NCBI GenBank assembly: GCA_947379865.1
Contig: CANCOY010000085.1
Location: forward strand, 1-15,831
DNA length: 15,831 bases
Reading direction: 5' to 3'
Source: Acetobacteraceae bacterium
Lineage (GTDB): Bacteria > Pseudomonadota > Alphaproteobacteria > Zavarziniales > Zavarziniaceae
Shown here: piece by piece, positions 7,042-14,121 of the stretch
Numbering within the stretch: position 1 is the stretch's first letter
Layout: every line of letters starts with the position of its first letter
The notes under the pieces: model-generated
Seen by the model: the letters and a program-made list of their open reading frames with translations, nothing else
Database searches by the model: none
Told to the model about the DNA's origin: nothing
Position numbers and translations under genes: made by a program

Positions 7042-7844
7042 CCCGGCGACAGGCTTGCCCACCGATGCGGATGCTGATGCCCAGTTCCGCAATGATCGCT
7101 CGGCAACGGTGGAGGCCTATCAGAAAGACACGGGCCTGCGTGACCTGTCGAGGGACTGGCTGCAGCAGACCATGCAGAAACGCTATGTCTACAATTTCGA
7201 CTGGCTCGGCCGCCCGATCATTCAGTATCCCCATGATATGCAGGCCCTGCAGGAGATCATCTGGCGCACCCCGGCCTGATGTGATCATCGAGACGGGCGT
7301 GGCCCATGGTGGGTCCCTGATGCTGTCGGCCGGACTGCTGACCTTGCTGGATTATGCCGATGCGGTGGCTGAGGGCACTGTGCTGGATCCGCAAAAGCCC
7401 GGCCGCAGGGTGATCGGGGTTGATATCGAAATCCGCCCCCACAGCCGGGCCGCCCTAGAGGCGCATGCGATGGCGTCACGCCTTGTGCTGATCGAAGGCT
7501 CCTCCATTGCCAGCGAGACGGTGCAGCGGGTAGCCGATACGGTCGGTGATGCAAAGCGGGTGATGGTCTGTCTGGACTCCATGCACACCCATGACCATGT
7601 CGTGGCCGAACTCAATGCCTATGCACCCCTGGTCACCCCTGGCTGTTACTGCATCGTCTTTGACTGTTTTGTCGAGGACATGCCGCCCGGGTTTTTCCCC
7701 AACCGCCCCTGGGATGTGGGGAACAGCCCGAAGACGGCCGTGCATGCCTGGCTTGCAGGGCGTCAGGATTTCGAGATTGATCGCGACATGGCGACCAAGC
7801 TTCTGGTAACGGCTGTACCCGATGGCTTTCTGAGGCGGCTGTGA
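7034..7844 (+). pseudogene. CmcI-like (cephalosporin hydroxylase family) gene broken by a one-base frameshift
   Basis: The frame from ATG 7034 codes for an N-terminal part (MVDPATGLPT... to WRTPA) and stops at TGA 7277-7279. The rest of the same protein continues in the next frame to TGA 7842-7844: PDVIIETGVAHGGS, then RVIGVDIEIRPHSRAA, CLDSMHTHDHVVAELNAYAPL and FDCFVEDMPPGFFPNRPWD. Reading ACCCGG instead of ACCCCGG at 7268-7274 gives QEIIWRTRPDVIIETG without a break, and a 269-residue protein of normal family length. CmcI-family proteins have a SAM-methyltransferase fold and occur in antibiotic and surface-polysaccharide clusters, where they methylate or hydroxylate. GGAGG at 7023-7027 precedes the ATG. 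Either a sequencing error in the C run or a real inactivating mutation fits; all other conserved parts look intact. An annotator may see two pieces, 7034-7279 and one starting near ATG 7320. Confidence 0.85.
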
Positions 7845-7846
7845 AG

Positions 7847-7867
7847 AGGTAATTTACAAGATTACTT
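7847..7867. terminator. Possible hairpin in the convergent gap between the CmcI-like and TylF-like genes
   Basis: AGGTAAT (7847-7853) pairs with ATTACTT (7861-7867), seven pairs including one G-T, around a 7-nt loop. It sits exactly between two converging genes, where a bidirectional terminator is expected. It is AT-rich against a GC-rich background and lacks a clean T-run, so it would be weak. Confidence 0.22.
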
Positions 7868-8575
7868 AAGGAGAAGCCCCTGCCCGGTGGGCAGGCTTGC
7901 AATCAGGCGGTCCTGGGAGGTGGCGAAAGCATCCCACATGTCATGCTGGCGGGCGTGGGGCGTGAAGCCGTAATCATCAATGACCACAACGGCACCGGGC
8001 ACCAGCTGGGGCCAGAGCGCCTCGATCACGGCCTTCTCTGACGCGGCATTGTTCAGATCCACCGACAGATAGGCGATCCTGAGATCCTGGATGGCTGAGA
8101 GTGTGCCGGGCAGTACACCCCGGATGATGTCGATGTTGGGATAGGCCCGCAGCTTCTCTTTGACGAAATCGTGGCAATCGAAATAATAGGTGGTGTTAAG
8201 GCTGTCCTTCATCTGACGCTCGGCCTCGGTCATGTCTGTAACATCAGGAATGCCGGCGAATGTGTCAAAAAGGACGAAGCGTCTGGGCAGATTGGCAAAA
8301 TCAAGATGCCGGGCGATGGCGCCTGAATAGAGGGCCGTATCAACCCCGCATTCGACAAAGGCACCATCCAGATGCAGGGCGTGCCGCGCGGCCCAGACAC
8401 AGATATGCGTCCGCCAGCGCAGGTCCATCTTGCGCCAGGGGCAGGCCTGCCCGTTCCAGGTAAAATTCATGCTCCATTCATAGGCCTCCAGAAAACCGGG
8501 CTCGGCCATGAAGGAGAGGTTTTTTCCCGCGACCCCAAGGCCGTCCGAGGTGTAGTCAACGTGCATCGTGGTCAT
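7862..8575 (-). CDS. TylF/MycF-type SAM-dependent O-methyltransferase
   Basis: A 237-residue protein from ATG 8575. Motif I is FVECGVDTALYSGAIA at 73-88; LFDTFAGIP at 102-110 is a TylF-family hallmark. The motif AYLSVDLNN (168-176) corresponds to the HxDGDxYxS region of family members and is altered here, followed by PGAVVVIDDYGF with the metal-binding Asp pair. TylF and MycF methylate sugar hydroxyls on macrolides using Mg2+, and relatives occur in O-antigen clusters. I prefer ATG 8575 because GGGA (8582-8585, read on the minus strand) lies 6 nt upstream. An ATG at 8587 adds four residues but has no ribosome site. It is convergent with the CmcI-like gene (17 bp apart) and divergent from the unknown gene at 8755. 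The substitution of LNN for the usual DGD-type segment may affect metal or substrate binding. Confidence 0.85.
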   Translation of the reverse strand: MTTMHVDYTSDGLGVAGKNLSFMAEPGFLEAYEWSMNFTWNGQACPWRKMDLRWRTHICVWAARHALHLDGAFVECGVDTALYSGAIARHLDFANLPRRFVLFDTFAGIPDVTDMTEAERQMKDSLNTTYYFDCHDFVKEKLRAYPNIDIIRGVLPGTLSAIQDLRIAYLSVDLNNAASEKAVIEALWPQLVPGAVVVIDDYGFTPHARQHDMWDAFATSQDRLIASLPTGQGLLLK

Positions 8576-8754
8576 GGATTTTCCCATTCACTGACGGCTT
8601 ACAATGGCCAGAAATAAGGTATCTTCCGCAAGGCATGTGTCGCGGCAATCAGTGGGCAGAGGGTTCTGGCATGTGAAACCCGGCTGCTTGTGCGCGGCAG
8701 CATGATTACCCGGAAGTGGCGGTTCGGCCTGTGGGTCAAGGGGGCATCTGGGCA

Positions 8755-9594
8755 ATGGCTGTCTTCATTATCTGTCATCAGGATCTGCCATATTATCGCC
8801 CGCCGGAAGGCGCTTATATTGTCTGGCTGAATGCCCGCCGGCTTGGCGCCCATGAAACCGGCGGGGCGACGCCGATCCAGGGCTATGACTGGTTCGAGAA
8901 CCCCGAGACCCTGCATGAGATGGTCTCTGGCACCATGGGGACCATGGTGATCAGGAAGTTTGTCGAGGCGATGTCGCCAAGGCCCGAGCTGGTTACCATC
9001 TGGCAGTATCGCAAGTTCATGCTGTTCCAGCGCATCGGCGTTGCGGCGAACAATTTCCCCGGCATGTGGATGGTGCCGCCCTCGGACCCGCGCCTGCAAC
9101 ATCTGCCAAACCCGGAGGCCGGGCTGCTTGCCAATACCGGCCTTCCGGCAGAGCAGAAATTCATGCTGGCAGCCCTGTTCCCGCTTGAGAACATGGCGAG
9201 GCAATATGGCGCCTTCAGTCACATTCTTGACCTGTTCAGGTTCACCACCACCGCCCTTGAAATCGGTGCCCTGACAAAGGACGAGGTGCTGTCCTTCTTC
9301 AACAGGCCCCATGTGGTGCCCGGCGGTCTGGAGATGGGAACCTATCCCACGGAATGGTGGCTGAGGGAGATAGATCCTCTTATCCGGGCTTCATTGGCCT
9401 ATCGGCAGCAGTACAGCCCGGTCGAGCCTGAGCATCCCTATCACAAACGGGCGGCAGCATTCTGTAGTGAGCGGTTTGGCAGCCATGCCGTGCTGAAGGT
9501 CTGTGATCGCCTGTTTGGCGGCGCCCTGCCGGCCCACCTCCAGGGAACAATGCATACGGTAAGTGATCAGCCTGGATACACCATCGTCACCTGA
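8755..9594 (+). CDS. Unrecognised protein, 279 residues, in the glycan block
   Basis: I do not recognise a family with confidence. The protein starts MAVFIICHQDLPYYRPP, which reads like a first beta strand of a nucleotide-binding or glycosyltransferase-like fold (the wording recalls DUF4422-type glycosyltransferases, but other landmarks of that family are not obvious). Further segments are VTIWQYRKFMLF at 80-91, FFNRPHVVPGGLEMGTYPTEWW at 181-202 (aromatic- and Pro/Gly-rich, probably an active-site loop), and a helical C-terminus. No signal peptide, transmembrane helix or metal motif is visible. ATG 8755 is chosen because of the strand-like MAVFIICH start and a G-rich ribosome site (8738-8744). 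A GTG at 8716 would add 13 residues that do not look structured. Flanking methyltransferase and GT2 genes make a role in sugar transfer or glycan modification the best guess. Confidence 0.7.
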   Translation: MAVFIICHQDLPYYRPPEGAYIVWLNARRLGAHETGGATPIQGYDWFENPETLHEMVSGTMGTMVIRKFVEAMSPRPELVTIWQYRKFMLFQRIGVAANNFPGMWMVPPSDPRLQHLPNPEAGLLANTGLPAEQKFMLAALFPLENMARQYGAFSHILDLFRFTTTALEIGALTKDEVLSFFNRPHVVPGGLEMGTYPTEWWLREIDPLIRASLAYRQQYSPVEPEHPYHKRAAAFCSERFGSHAVLKVCDRLFGGALPAHLQGTMHTVSDQPGYTIVT

Positions 9595-9601
9595 GGATAC
9601 G

Positions 9602-9620
9602 AGGCCAGGTGCCTTGGCCT
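9602..9620. terminator. Inverted repeat in the convergent gap, possible bidirectional terminator
   Basis: AGGCCA (9602-9607) and TGGCCT (9615-9620) form a perfect 6-bp stem with a 7-nt loop, filling the 24-bp gap between converging genes and running 2 bp into the GT2 stop codon. There is no T-run on either strand, so termination is only suggested by position. Confidence 0.25.
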
Positions 9621-10590
9621 AGAGCCGGCCCATCGCGCAGGCGACATAAAGCATGATCTGCCCACCCGGGGTCTGACGGAATACCTTCGACCGCCACAGA
9701 TTGACCAGGCGCAGGGGCAGGCTGCCCTGGTGTGCTGCGGCAAAGGCCGTGAGGCAAGCGATGTGCTCGGGCAGGAGATCATCGCGGCAAGCCATCAGCA
9801 GGGCGAGGTTTTTTTCGTTCCAGTTCCGGAAGCGACCGGAGAACAGCATTTTCAGCCGCGCCGCCATGGCAAGAATGCCCTGGTTGGAACCAAATACATT
9901 ACCCTTGTGCTGACGATAGAGCGTGTCTGGTGTATCTGAATAAATGATCGTGCCGCCGGCGCCGCTGATGATGATATAGGCCCACCAGTCGTGCATGGCA
10001 AAGCTGCCATGGGCCGCGGTTTTGCGGAGCAAGGCGAACCCGGCGCGGTTGATAACCATGGTGTTGGCGCCAGCCAGGCTCTGGACAAGCGCATTGCGGA
10101 AATGCGGCGCATGCGGGAAATAGTGCGACAGGCCGGCGTCGGCCCCCTGCTCGTCGATGAGGCGCGTGCGGGAGCAGTGCATGGCCGGCACATCATGCGG
10201 CAGGCCTTCAAGCCTGGCGATGGCCGCCTCAAGCTTCCCGGGCATCCAGACATCATCCTGATCAGAGAACGCAACGTAATCGGCGTCCAGGTCCGGCGTC
10301 AGGATGAGCGAACGGAAGTTCTCGGCAGCCTGGCCAAGCTTGGGCCCCTGCAGCACGACAAACGCGCCCTTGTCCCACCTTGCCTGCTCTGCACGAAAGA
10401 AGTCTGCCGAGCCATCGGTAGAGCCGTCATCGGAGATGTAAAGGTCGATGTGGGCGTGCGACTGAGACGAGATCGAGCGCACCTGCTCAGGCAGAAAGCG
10501 ACAACCGTTATAGCTGGCAAGCAGGACTGCGCAATTTACCACGTTATTCTCGTCTGGAGGTTCGGGGCACTCTTCGGCGAAACCACGCAT
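9619..10590 (-). CDS. Family 2 glycosyltransferase (rhamnosyltransferase-like)
   Basis: A 323-residue GT-A fold protein. It shows LLASYNG at 23-29, the nucleotide-binding DDGSTDGS at 54-61, the metal-binding DQDDVW at 110-115, and the acceptor-side motifs HDWW at 200-203 and YRQH at 225-228. This set is typical of bacterial O-antigen and capsule glycosyltransferases related to rhamnosyltransferases. It should add a sugar to a lipid-linked glycan at the inner face of the membrane. No transmembrane helix is evident; the C-terminus (293-323) is basic and hydrophobic and may touch the membrane. The ATG at 10590 lacks a clear ribosome site; a GTG sixteen codons in, just ahead of the first beta strand, is a possible alternative start. 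It lies 66 bp downstream of the TPR gene on the same strand. Confidence 0.9.
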   Translation of the reverse strand: MRGFAEECPEPPDENNVVNCAVLLASYNGCRFLPEQVRSISSQSHAHIDLYISDDGSTDGSADFFRAEQARWDKGAFVVLQGPKLGQAAENFRSLILTPDLDADYVAFSDQDDVWMPGKLEAAIARLEGLPHDVPAMHCSRTRLIDEQGADAGLSHYFPHAPHFRNALVQSLAGANTMVINRAGFALLRKTAAHGSFAMHDWWAYIIISGAGGTIIYSDTPDTLYRQHKGNVFGSNQGILAMAARLKMLFSGRFRNWNEKNLALLMACRDDLLPEHIACLTAFAAAHQGSLPLRLVNLWRSKVFRQTPGGQIMLYVACAMGRL

Positions 10591-10612
10591 CTTGTCAAGA
10601 AAATGAAGGGTG

Positions 10613-10642
10613 GGTTTTTTGCTATCTTAGGTAGCGAAAACC
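10613..10642. repeat. Imperfect hairpin between the TPR gene and the GT2 gene
   Basis: GG followed by six Ts and GCTATC (10613-10626) pairs with GGTAGC, then G, four As and CC (10630-10642), across a TTA loop. I count 13 pairs with one bulged T and two G-T pairs on the plus strand. On the minus strand it forms in the leader of the GT2 gene just after the TPR stop. It lacks the T-run expected after a terminator stem, so it could be an attenuator-like or RNA-processing structure rather than a classic terminator. Confidence 0.4.
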
Positions 10643-10656
10643 ACACAGGCTCTCGC

Positions 10657-12309
10657 TCAGGTCTTGCCGCGGGCGCAGAAGCACGACACCGCCACCGGCA
10701 GGTCGGCGCGGGCGGCGGCGAGGTCCACCCGCTGGCGCAGCAGGCGGGCTTCGGCGACCTCGCCCCGGCGGTCAAGGCAGTCGAGCAGGCCGCGCATGGC
10801 CCAGAGATTGTCGGGGTGCACCTGGGCGCGGGGCAGGCTGCCCGCCAGACCCAGATCTTCACGATAGACCTGTTCCGCCTCGGCCACCCGGCCCTGTTCG
10901 AGCGTCAATGCCCCGAGCGCATGGCGAATGGGTTGCATCCAGCCCCAGGGCTCGTCATAGGGCAGGCCATCCTCCAGGGCGATGGCGGCGCGCAGGCGGG
11001 CAAAGGCGGCGTCGTATTCGCCACGCCGATAGGCGATCTCGCCCTCCAGCATCTCCTCGGCTATGGCCAGCAGGCTGAGGCAGGGGACGTTGTGGATATA
11101 GCGTGTCTTGGGCACCCGCAGAACGGCGGCCCGGAACAGCACCTGCTCCGCCTCGGCCGCCGCAACCTCTCCCAAAGCGGCATGAGCGACGCCCTTTGCA
11201 TAGTGCGTCATTGCGATGGTGTTGCGGTAAAGATCAGCGTCGGCTGGCAGCGGCTGCGCGATGATCTCGCGCCATTTGCCAAAGCGCACCAGCACGTGCT
11301 GGCGTACCGAGATGTAACCCTCGAAAAAATCAGCCATGGGGGGCGAGGCGATGCGCAAAAAGGCCTCGGGCATGGTCTCGATCAGTTCCTCGGCGGCCGC
11401 AAGGGCGGGCGCGAACTGGCCAAGGAACATCGCCCCATAAGCGGCGAAATGGTAGTTGTGGATACGGTAGCCCGTATAGAAATTCATGGCCCCGGCCCGC
11501 GCATAATACTTGCGGTCGGCTTCATAGGCCTTCTGGTTCCAGAACAGGGCGTCGCGGTAGTGGCCGCACTGAATGTCGATGTGGGTCGCCATGTGTTGCA
11601 GATGGCCCATGTCCGGCGTCAGGCCGCGCAGGTGGTCGCCACTCTGCAGGGCGGCTTCGGGATGGGGCGACATTTCCATCAAATGGATATGCAGGTGCAG
11701 CAGGCCCGGGTGCGACAGCGAACCGGGCAGGGTGCGGAAGGCGCCCTCCAGCACCTCGCGCGCCTCCAGCGTGGCGGCCCCGGCTGCGGGTTCCCCCGTC
11801 CGCAGGTCCCACATGCGCCAAGGCGTGAGGTTGAGCAGGGCATCCACCAGCATGCAGCGGATGTCGAGGTCGTCGGGATGCGCCTTGTGCGCCTGCCGCA
11901 TGGCATCGGCAAAAGCCCGGTCCCAGCCGCTCTGGTCCTCCAGCGTTTCGCGCTGGGGAAAGCGTGAGGCCAGCGCCTCGATCAGGGCGCGCTCCGGCGG
12001 GGTTACGCGCGCCACCTCGGCCACGGCAGCCCGGACGGCATCATAAGCGCGGGCCAGATTGGCCGCCTTGCCCACCGGGTCCTGCAAGGCCCAGGGAAAG
12101 TTGTAGTTGGGGCCAACCGCATAGGCGACGCCCCAATGGGCCATGGCGCAATCGGGGTCCGCCGCCAGGGCCTTTTCAAAACAGGCGATCGCCTCTTCGT
12201 GATGAAAGCCGAAACACCAGTTCAGCCCCCGATCGAACCAGCGCTGCGCCTCGGCCGAGGTCGTGGTGACCGTCCGGCTGTAGCGGCCCACATCATAGGG
12301 ATAGTCCAT
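10657..12309 (-). CDS. Large tetratricopeptide-repeat protein with conserved His motifs
   Basis: A 550-residue helical protein with TPR-type units. One is at 33-66, running from the helix around HHEEAIACFEKAL into AMAHWGVAYA; others lie near 286-310, 425-445 and 462-485. It carries striking His-rich segments: HLHIHLMEMSPHPE (205-218), HLQHMATHIDIQCGHY (236-251) and IHNYHFAAYGAMF (283-295). The very end is SCFCARGK. I recall this as a widespread family of TPR proteins without assigned function; the His and terminal Cys pairs could bind metal, which is inference. I chose ATG 12309 because AGAGG (12316-12320, minus strand) lies 6 nt upstream; a TTG at 12342 would add 11 residues without support. 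It is 76 bp downstream of the ABC-F gene on the same strand. Confidence 0.8.
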   Translation of the reverse strand: MDYPYDVGRYSRTVTTTSAEAQRWFDRGLNWCFGFHHEEAIACFEKALAADPDCAMAHWGVAYAVGPNYNFPWALQDPVGKAANLARAYDAVRAAVAEVARVTPPERALIEALASRFPQRETLEDQSGWDRAFADAMRQAHKAHPDDLDIRCMLVDALLNLTPWRMWDLRTGEPAAGAATLEAREVLEGAFRTLPGSLSHPGLLHLHIHLMEMSPHPEAALQSGDHLRGLTPDMGHLQHMATHIDIQCGHYRDALFWNQKAYEADRKYYARAGAMNFYTGYRIHNYHFAAYGAMFLGQFAPALAAAEELIETMPEAFLRIASPPMADFFEGYISVRQHVLVRFGKWREIIAQPLPADADLYRNTIAMTHYAKGVAHAALGEVAAAEAEQVLFRAAVLRVPKTRYIHNVPCLSLLAIAEEMLEGEIAYRRGEYDAAFARLRAAIALEDGLPYDEPWGWMQPIRHALGALTLEQGRVAEAEQVYREDLGLAGSLPRAQVHPDNLWAMRGLLDCLDRRGEVAEARLLRQRVDLAAARADLPVAVSCFCARGKT

Positions 12310-12315
12310 GGCAGG

Positions 12316-12320
12316 CCTCT
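12316..12320 (-). promoter_or_regulatory. Ribosome binding site that decides the TPR gene start
   Basis: AGAGG read on the minus strand, 6 nt before ATG 12309, is the reason for preferring this start over the upstream TTG at 12342. Confidence 0.5.
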
Positions 12321-12385
12321 GCTTCCGAATAAGCGCGTCCAAAGCCTAGCAGCCACGCCAAGCAGGGCAAAGACCCATGGCGGCC

Positions 12386-14008
12386 TCAGCTGCGCAGGCC
12401 CGGCGCCTCCTGGCCGGTATGGGCAACATATTCCGTGTAGCCGCCGTCATATTTGTGGATGCCGTCGGGCGTCAGTTCCAGCACGCGGTTCGACAGGGCC
12501 GCCAGGAAATGCCGGTCATGAGAGACGAACAGCATGGTGCCGGCATAGTCGGAGAGGGCCGCGATCAGCATTTCCTTGGTCATCATGTCGAGATGGTTGG
12601 TGGGCTCGTCCAGCACCAGGAAATTGGGCGGGTCATAGAGCATGCGCGCCATCACCAGCCGGGCCTTCTCGCCGCCCGACAGCACGCGGCACTTCTTTTC
12701 CACCTCGTCGCCTGAAAAGCCGAAACAGCCCGCCAGCGCGCGGAGCGAGCCCTGGCCCGACTGGGGAAACGAATCCTCCAGCCATTGCAGCACATTGCGG
12801 TCGCCATCCAGCAGTTCCATGGCGTGCTGGGCGAAATAGCCAAGCTTCACGCTGCCGCCGACGGAAACCGTGCCCTCGTCGGGCTCGGTCGTGCCGGTGA
12901 TCAGCTTCAGCAGGGTGGACTTGCCGGCGCCATTCACGCCCATGACGCACCAGCGCTCCTTGCGGGCGATGTGCAGGTCCAGCCCCTCATAGATGCGCCG
13001 TGAGCCATAGCTCTTGTGCACGTTCTTCAGGATGACCACATCGTCGCCCGAGCGTGGCGCCGGGGGAAAATCGAACGAGACGGTCTGGCGGCGCTTGGGC
13101 GGCTCCACCCGCTCGATCTTGTCGAGTTTCTTCACCCGGCTCTGCACCTGGGCAGCGTGGGAGGCGCGGGCCTTGAAGCGCTCGATGAAGTTGATTTCCT
13201 TGGCCAGCATGGCCTGCTGCCGCTCGAATTGGGCCTGCTGCTGCTTCTCGTTCTGGGCGCGCTGCTGGGCGTAGAATTCATAGTCGCCGGAATAGGTGGT
13301 GAGGGCGCCACCGTCGATCTCCACGATCTTGTTGACGATGCGGTTCATGAATTCCCGGTCGTGAGAGGTCATGAGCAGGGCGCCGTCATAGCCCTTGAGG
13401 AAGTCTTCCAACCAGATCAGGCTTTCCAGATCCAGATGGTTGCTCGGCTCGTCCAGCAGCATGACATCGGGGCGCATCAGCAGGATGCGGGCCAGCGCCA
13501 CGCGCATCTTCCAGCCGCCCGAAAGCGCCCCCACATCGCCGTCCATCATTTCCTGGCTGAAGCTGAGGCCGGCCAGCACCTCGCGGGCGCGGCCTTCGAG
13601 CGCATAGCCGCCCAATTCATCAAAGCGCGCCTGCACCTCGCCATAGCGCTCGACGATGCTGTCCATGTCGTCCGCCTGGTCGGGATCGCCCATGGCGTCT
13701 TCCAGCGCTTTCAACTCCTCGGCCACCACACTGACCGGGCCAGCGCCGTCCATTACTTCCGCCACGGCACTGCGGCCGTGCATCTCGCCCACGTCCTGGC
13801 TGAAATAGCCGATGCTCACCCCGCGATCGACGCCCACCTGGCCCTCGTCGGGTTGTTCCTGGCCGGTGATCATGCGGAACAGCGTGGTCTTGCCAGCGCC
13901 ATTGGGGCCGACAAGGCCGATCTTCTCGCCACGCTGGAGGGCGGCCGAGGCCTCGATGAAGAGGATCTGGTGGCCGTTCTGGCGGGTGATGTTTTCTAGC
14001 CGAATCAT
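12386..14008 (-). CDS. ABC-F family ATPase (ribosome-associated, Uup/YheS/EttA-like)
   Basis: A 540-residue protein with two ATP-binding cassettes and no membrane domain. Cassette 1 has Walker A GPNGAGKTT (34-42), signature LSGGW (162-166) and Walker B VMLLDEP (182-188). Cassette 2 has GVNGAGKST (357-365), LSGGEKAR (443-450) and FLVLDEP (463-469). Between them, about 245-310, lies a charged Gln/Arg/Lys-rich helical linker, the P-site tRNA interaction motif region of ABC-F proteins. Members act on the ribosome to help stalled translation or confer antibiotic resistance; the linker is short to medium, so a housekeeping role is likelier than a resistance one, but that is inference. Start ATG 14008 (MIRLENITRQNG) matches family starts; TTG 14026 would add six residues. 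It is divergent from the acyl-CoA synthetase gene. It is very unlikely to be a transporter, since no permease is present. Confidence 0.93.
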   Translation of the reverse strand: MIRLENITRQNGHQILFIEASAALQRGEKIGLVGPNGAGKTTLFRMITGQEQPDEGQVGVDRGVSIGYFSQDVGEMHGRSAVAEVMDGAGPVSVVAEELKALEDAMGDPDQADDMDSIVERYGEVQARFDELGGYALEGRAREVLAGLSFSQEMMDGDVGALSGGWKMRVALARILLMRPDVMLLDEPSNHLDLESLIWLEDFLKGYDGALLMTSHDREFMNRIVNKIVEIDGGALTTYSGDYEFYAQQRAQNEKQQQAQFERQQAMLAKEINFIERFKARASHAAQVQSRVKKLDKIERVEPPKRRQTVSFDFPPAPRSGDDVVILKNVHKSYGSRRIYEGLDLHIARKERWCVMGVNGAGKSTLLKLITGTTEPDEGTVSVGGSVKLGYFAQHAMELLDGDRNVLQWLEDSFPQSGQGSLRALAGCFGFSGDEVEKKCRVLSGGEKARLVMARMLYDPPNFLVLDEPTNHLDMMTKEMLIAALSDYAGTMLFVSHDRHFLAALSNRVLELTPDGIHKYDGGYTEYVAHTGQEAPGLRS

Positions 14009-14068
14009 GGGGCGCTGGACCTGCAATTGTTGTGGCGCCCTTATGCCACGGCACGGGCGCGCTTCACA

Positions 14069-14096
14069 TTGACTCGATTCTAATCGGGCTTAGGCT
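14069..14096 (+). promoter_or_regulatory. Candidate promoter of the acyl-CoA synthetase gene with an internal palindrome
   Basis: TTGACT (14069-14074), 16 nt, then TAGGCT (14091-14096), about 25 bp before the ATG, in the 113-bp divergent gap. The -35 matches 5 of 6 consensus bases; the -10 is poor (3 of 6). The spacer holds the palindrome CGATT-CT-AATCG at 14075-14086, placed as MerR-type operators are, although MerR promoters usually have 19-20 bp spacers. Could bind a regulator of this gene; not proven. Confidence 0.35.
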
Positions 14097-14121
14097 ATTT
14101 CCCGTCAGGGGAGGGGATGCC

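Noticed and set aside
9991..11967. A 658-codon open frame on the plus strand, antisense to the GT2 and TPR genes
   Set aside because: It runs opposite two genes with clear family motifs, crosses their intergenic gap, and its protein text is low in recognisable structure; long antisense frames are usual in GC-rich DNA with biased third positions.
13016..13999. A 327-codon plus-strand frame opposite the ABC-F gene
   Set aside because: The minus strand encodes all Walker and signature motifs of the ABC-F protein; the plus-strand text is a mirror of these codons.
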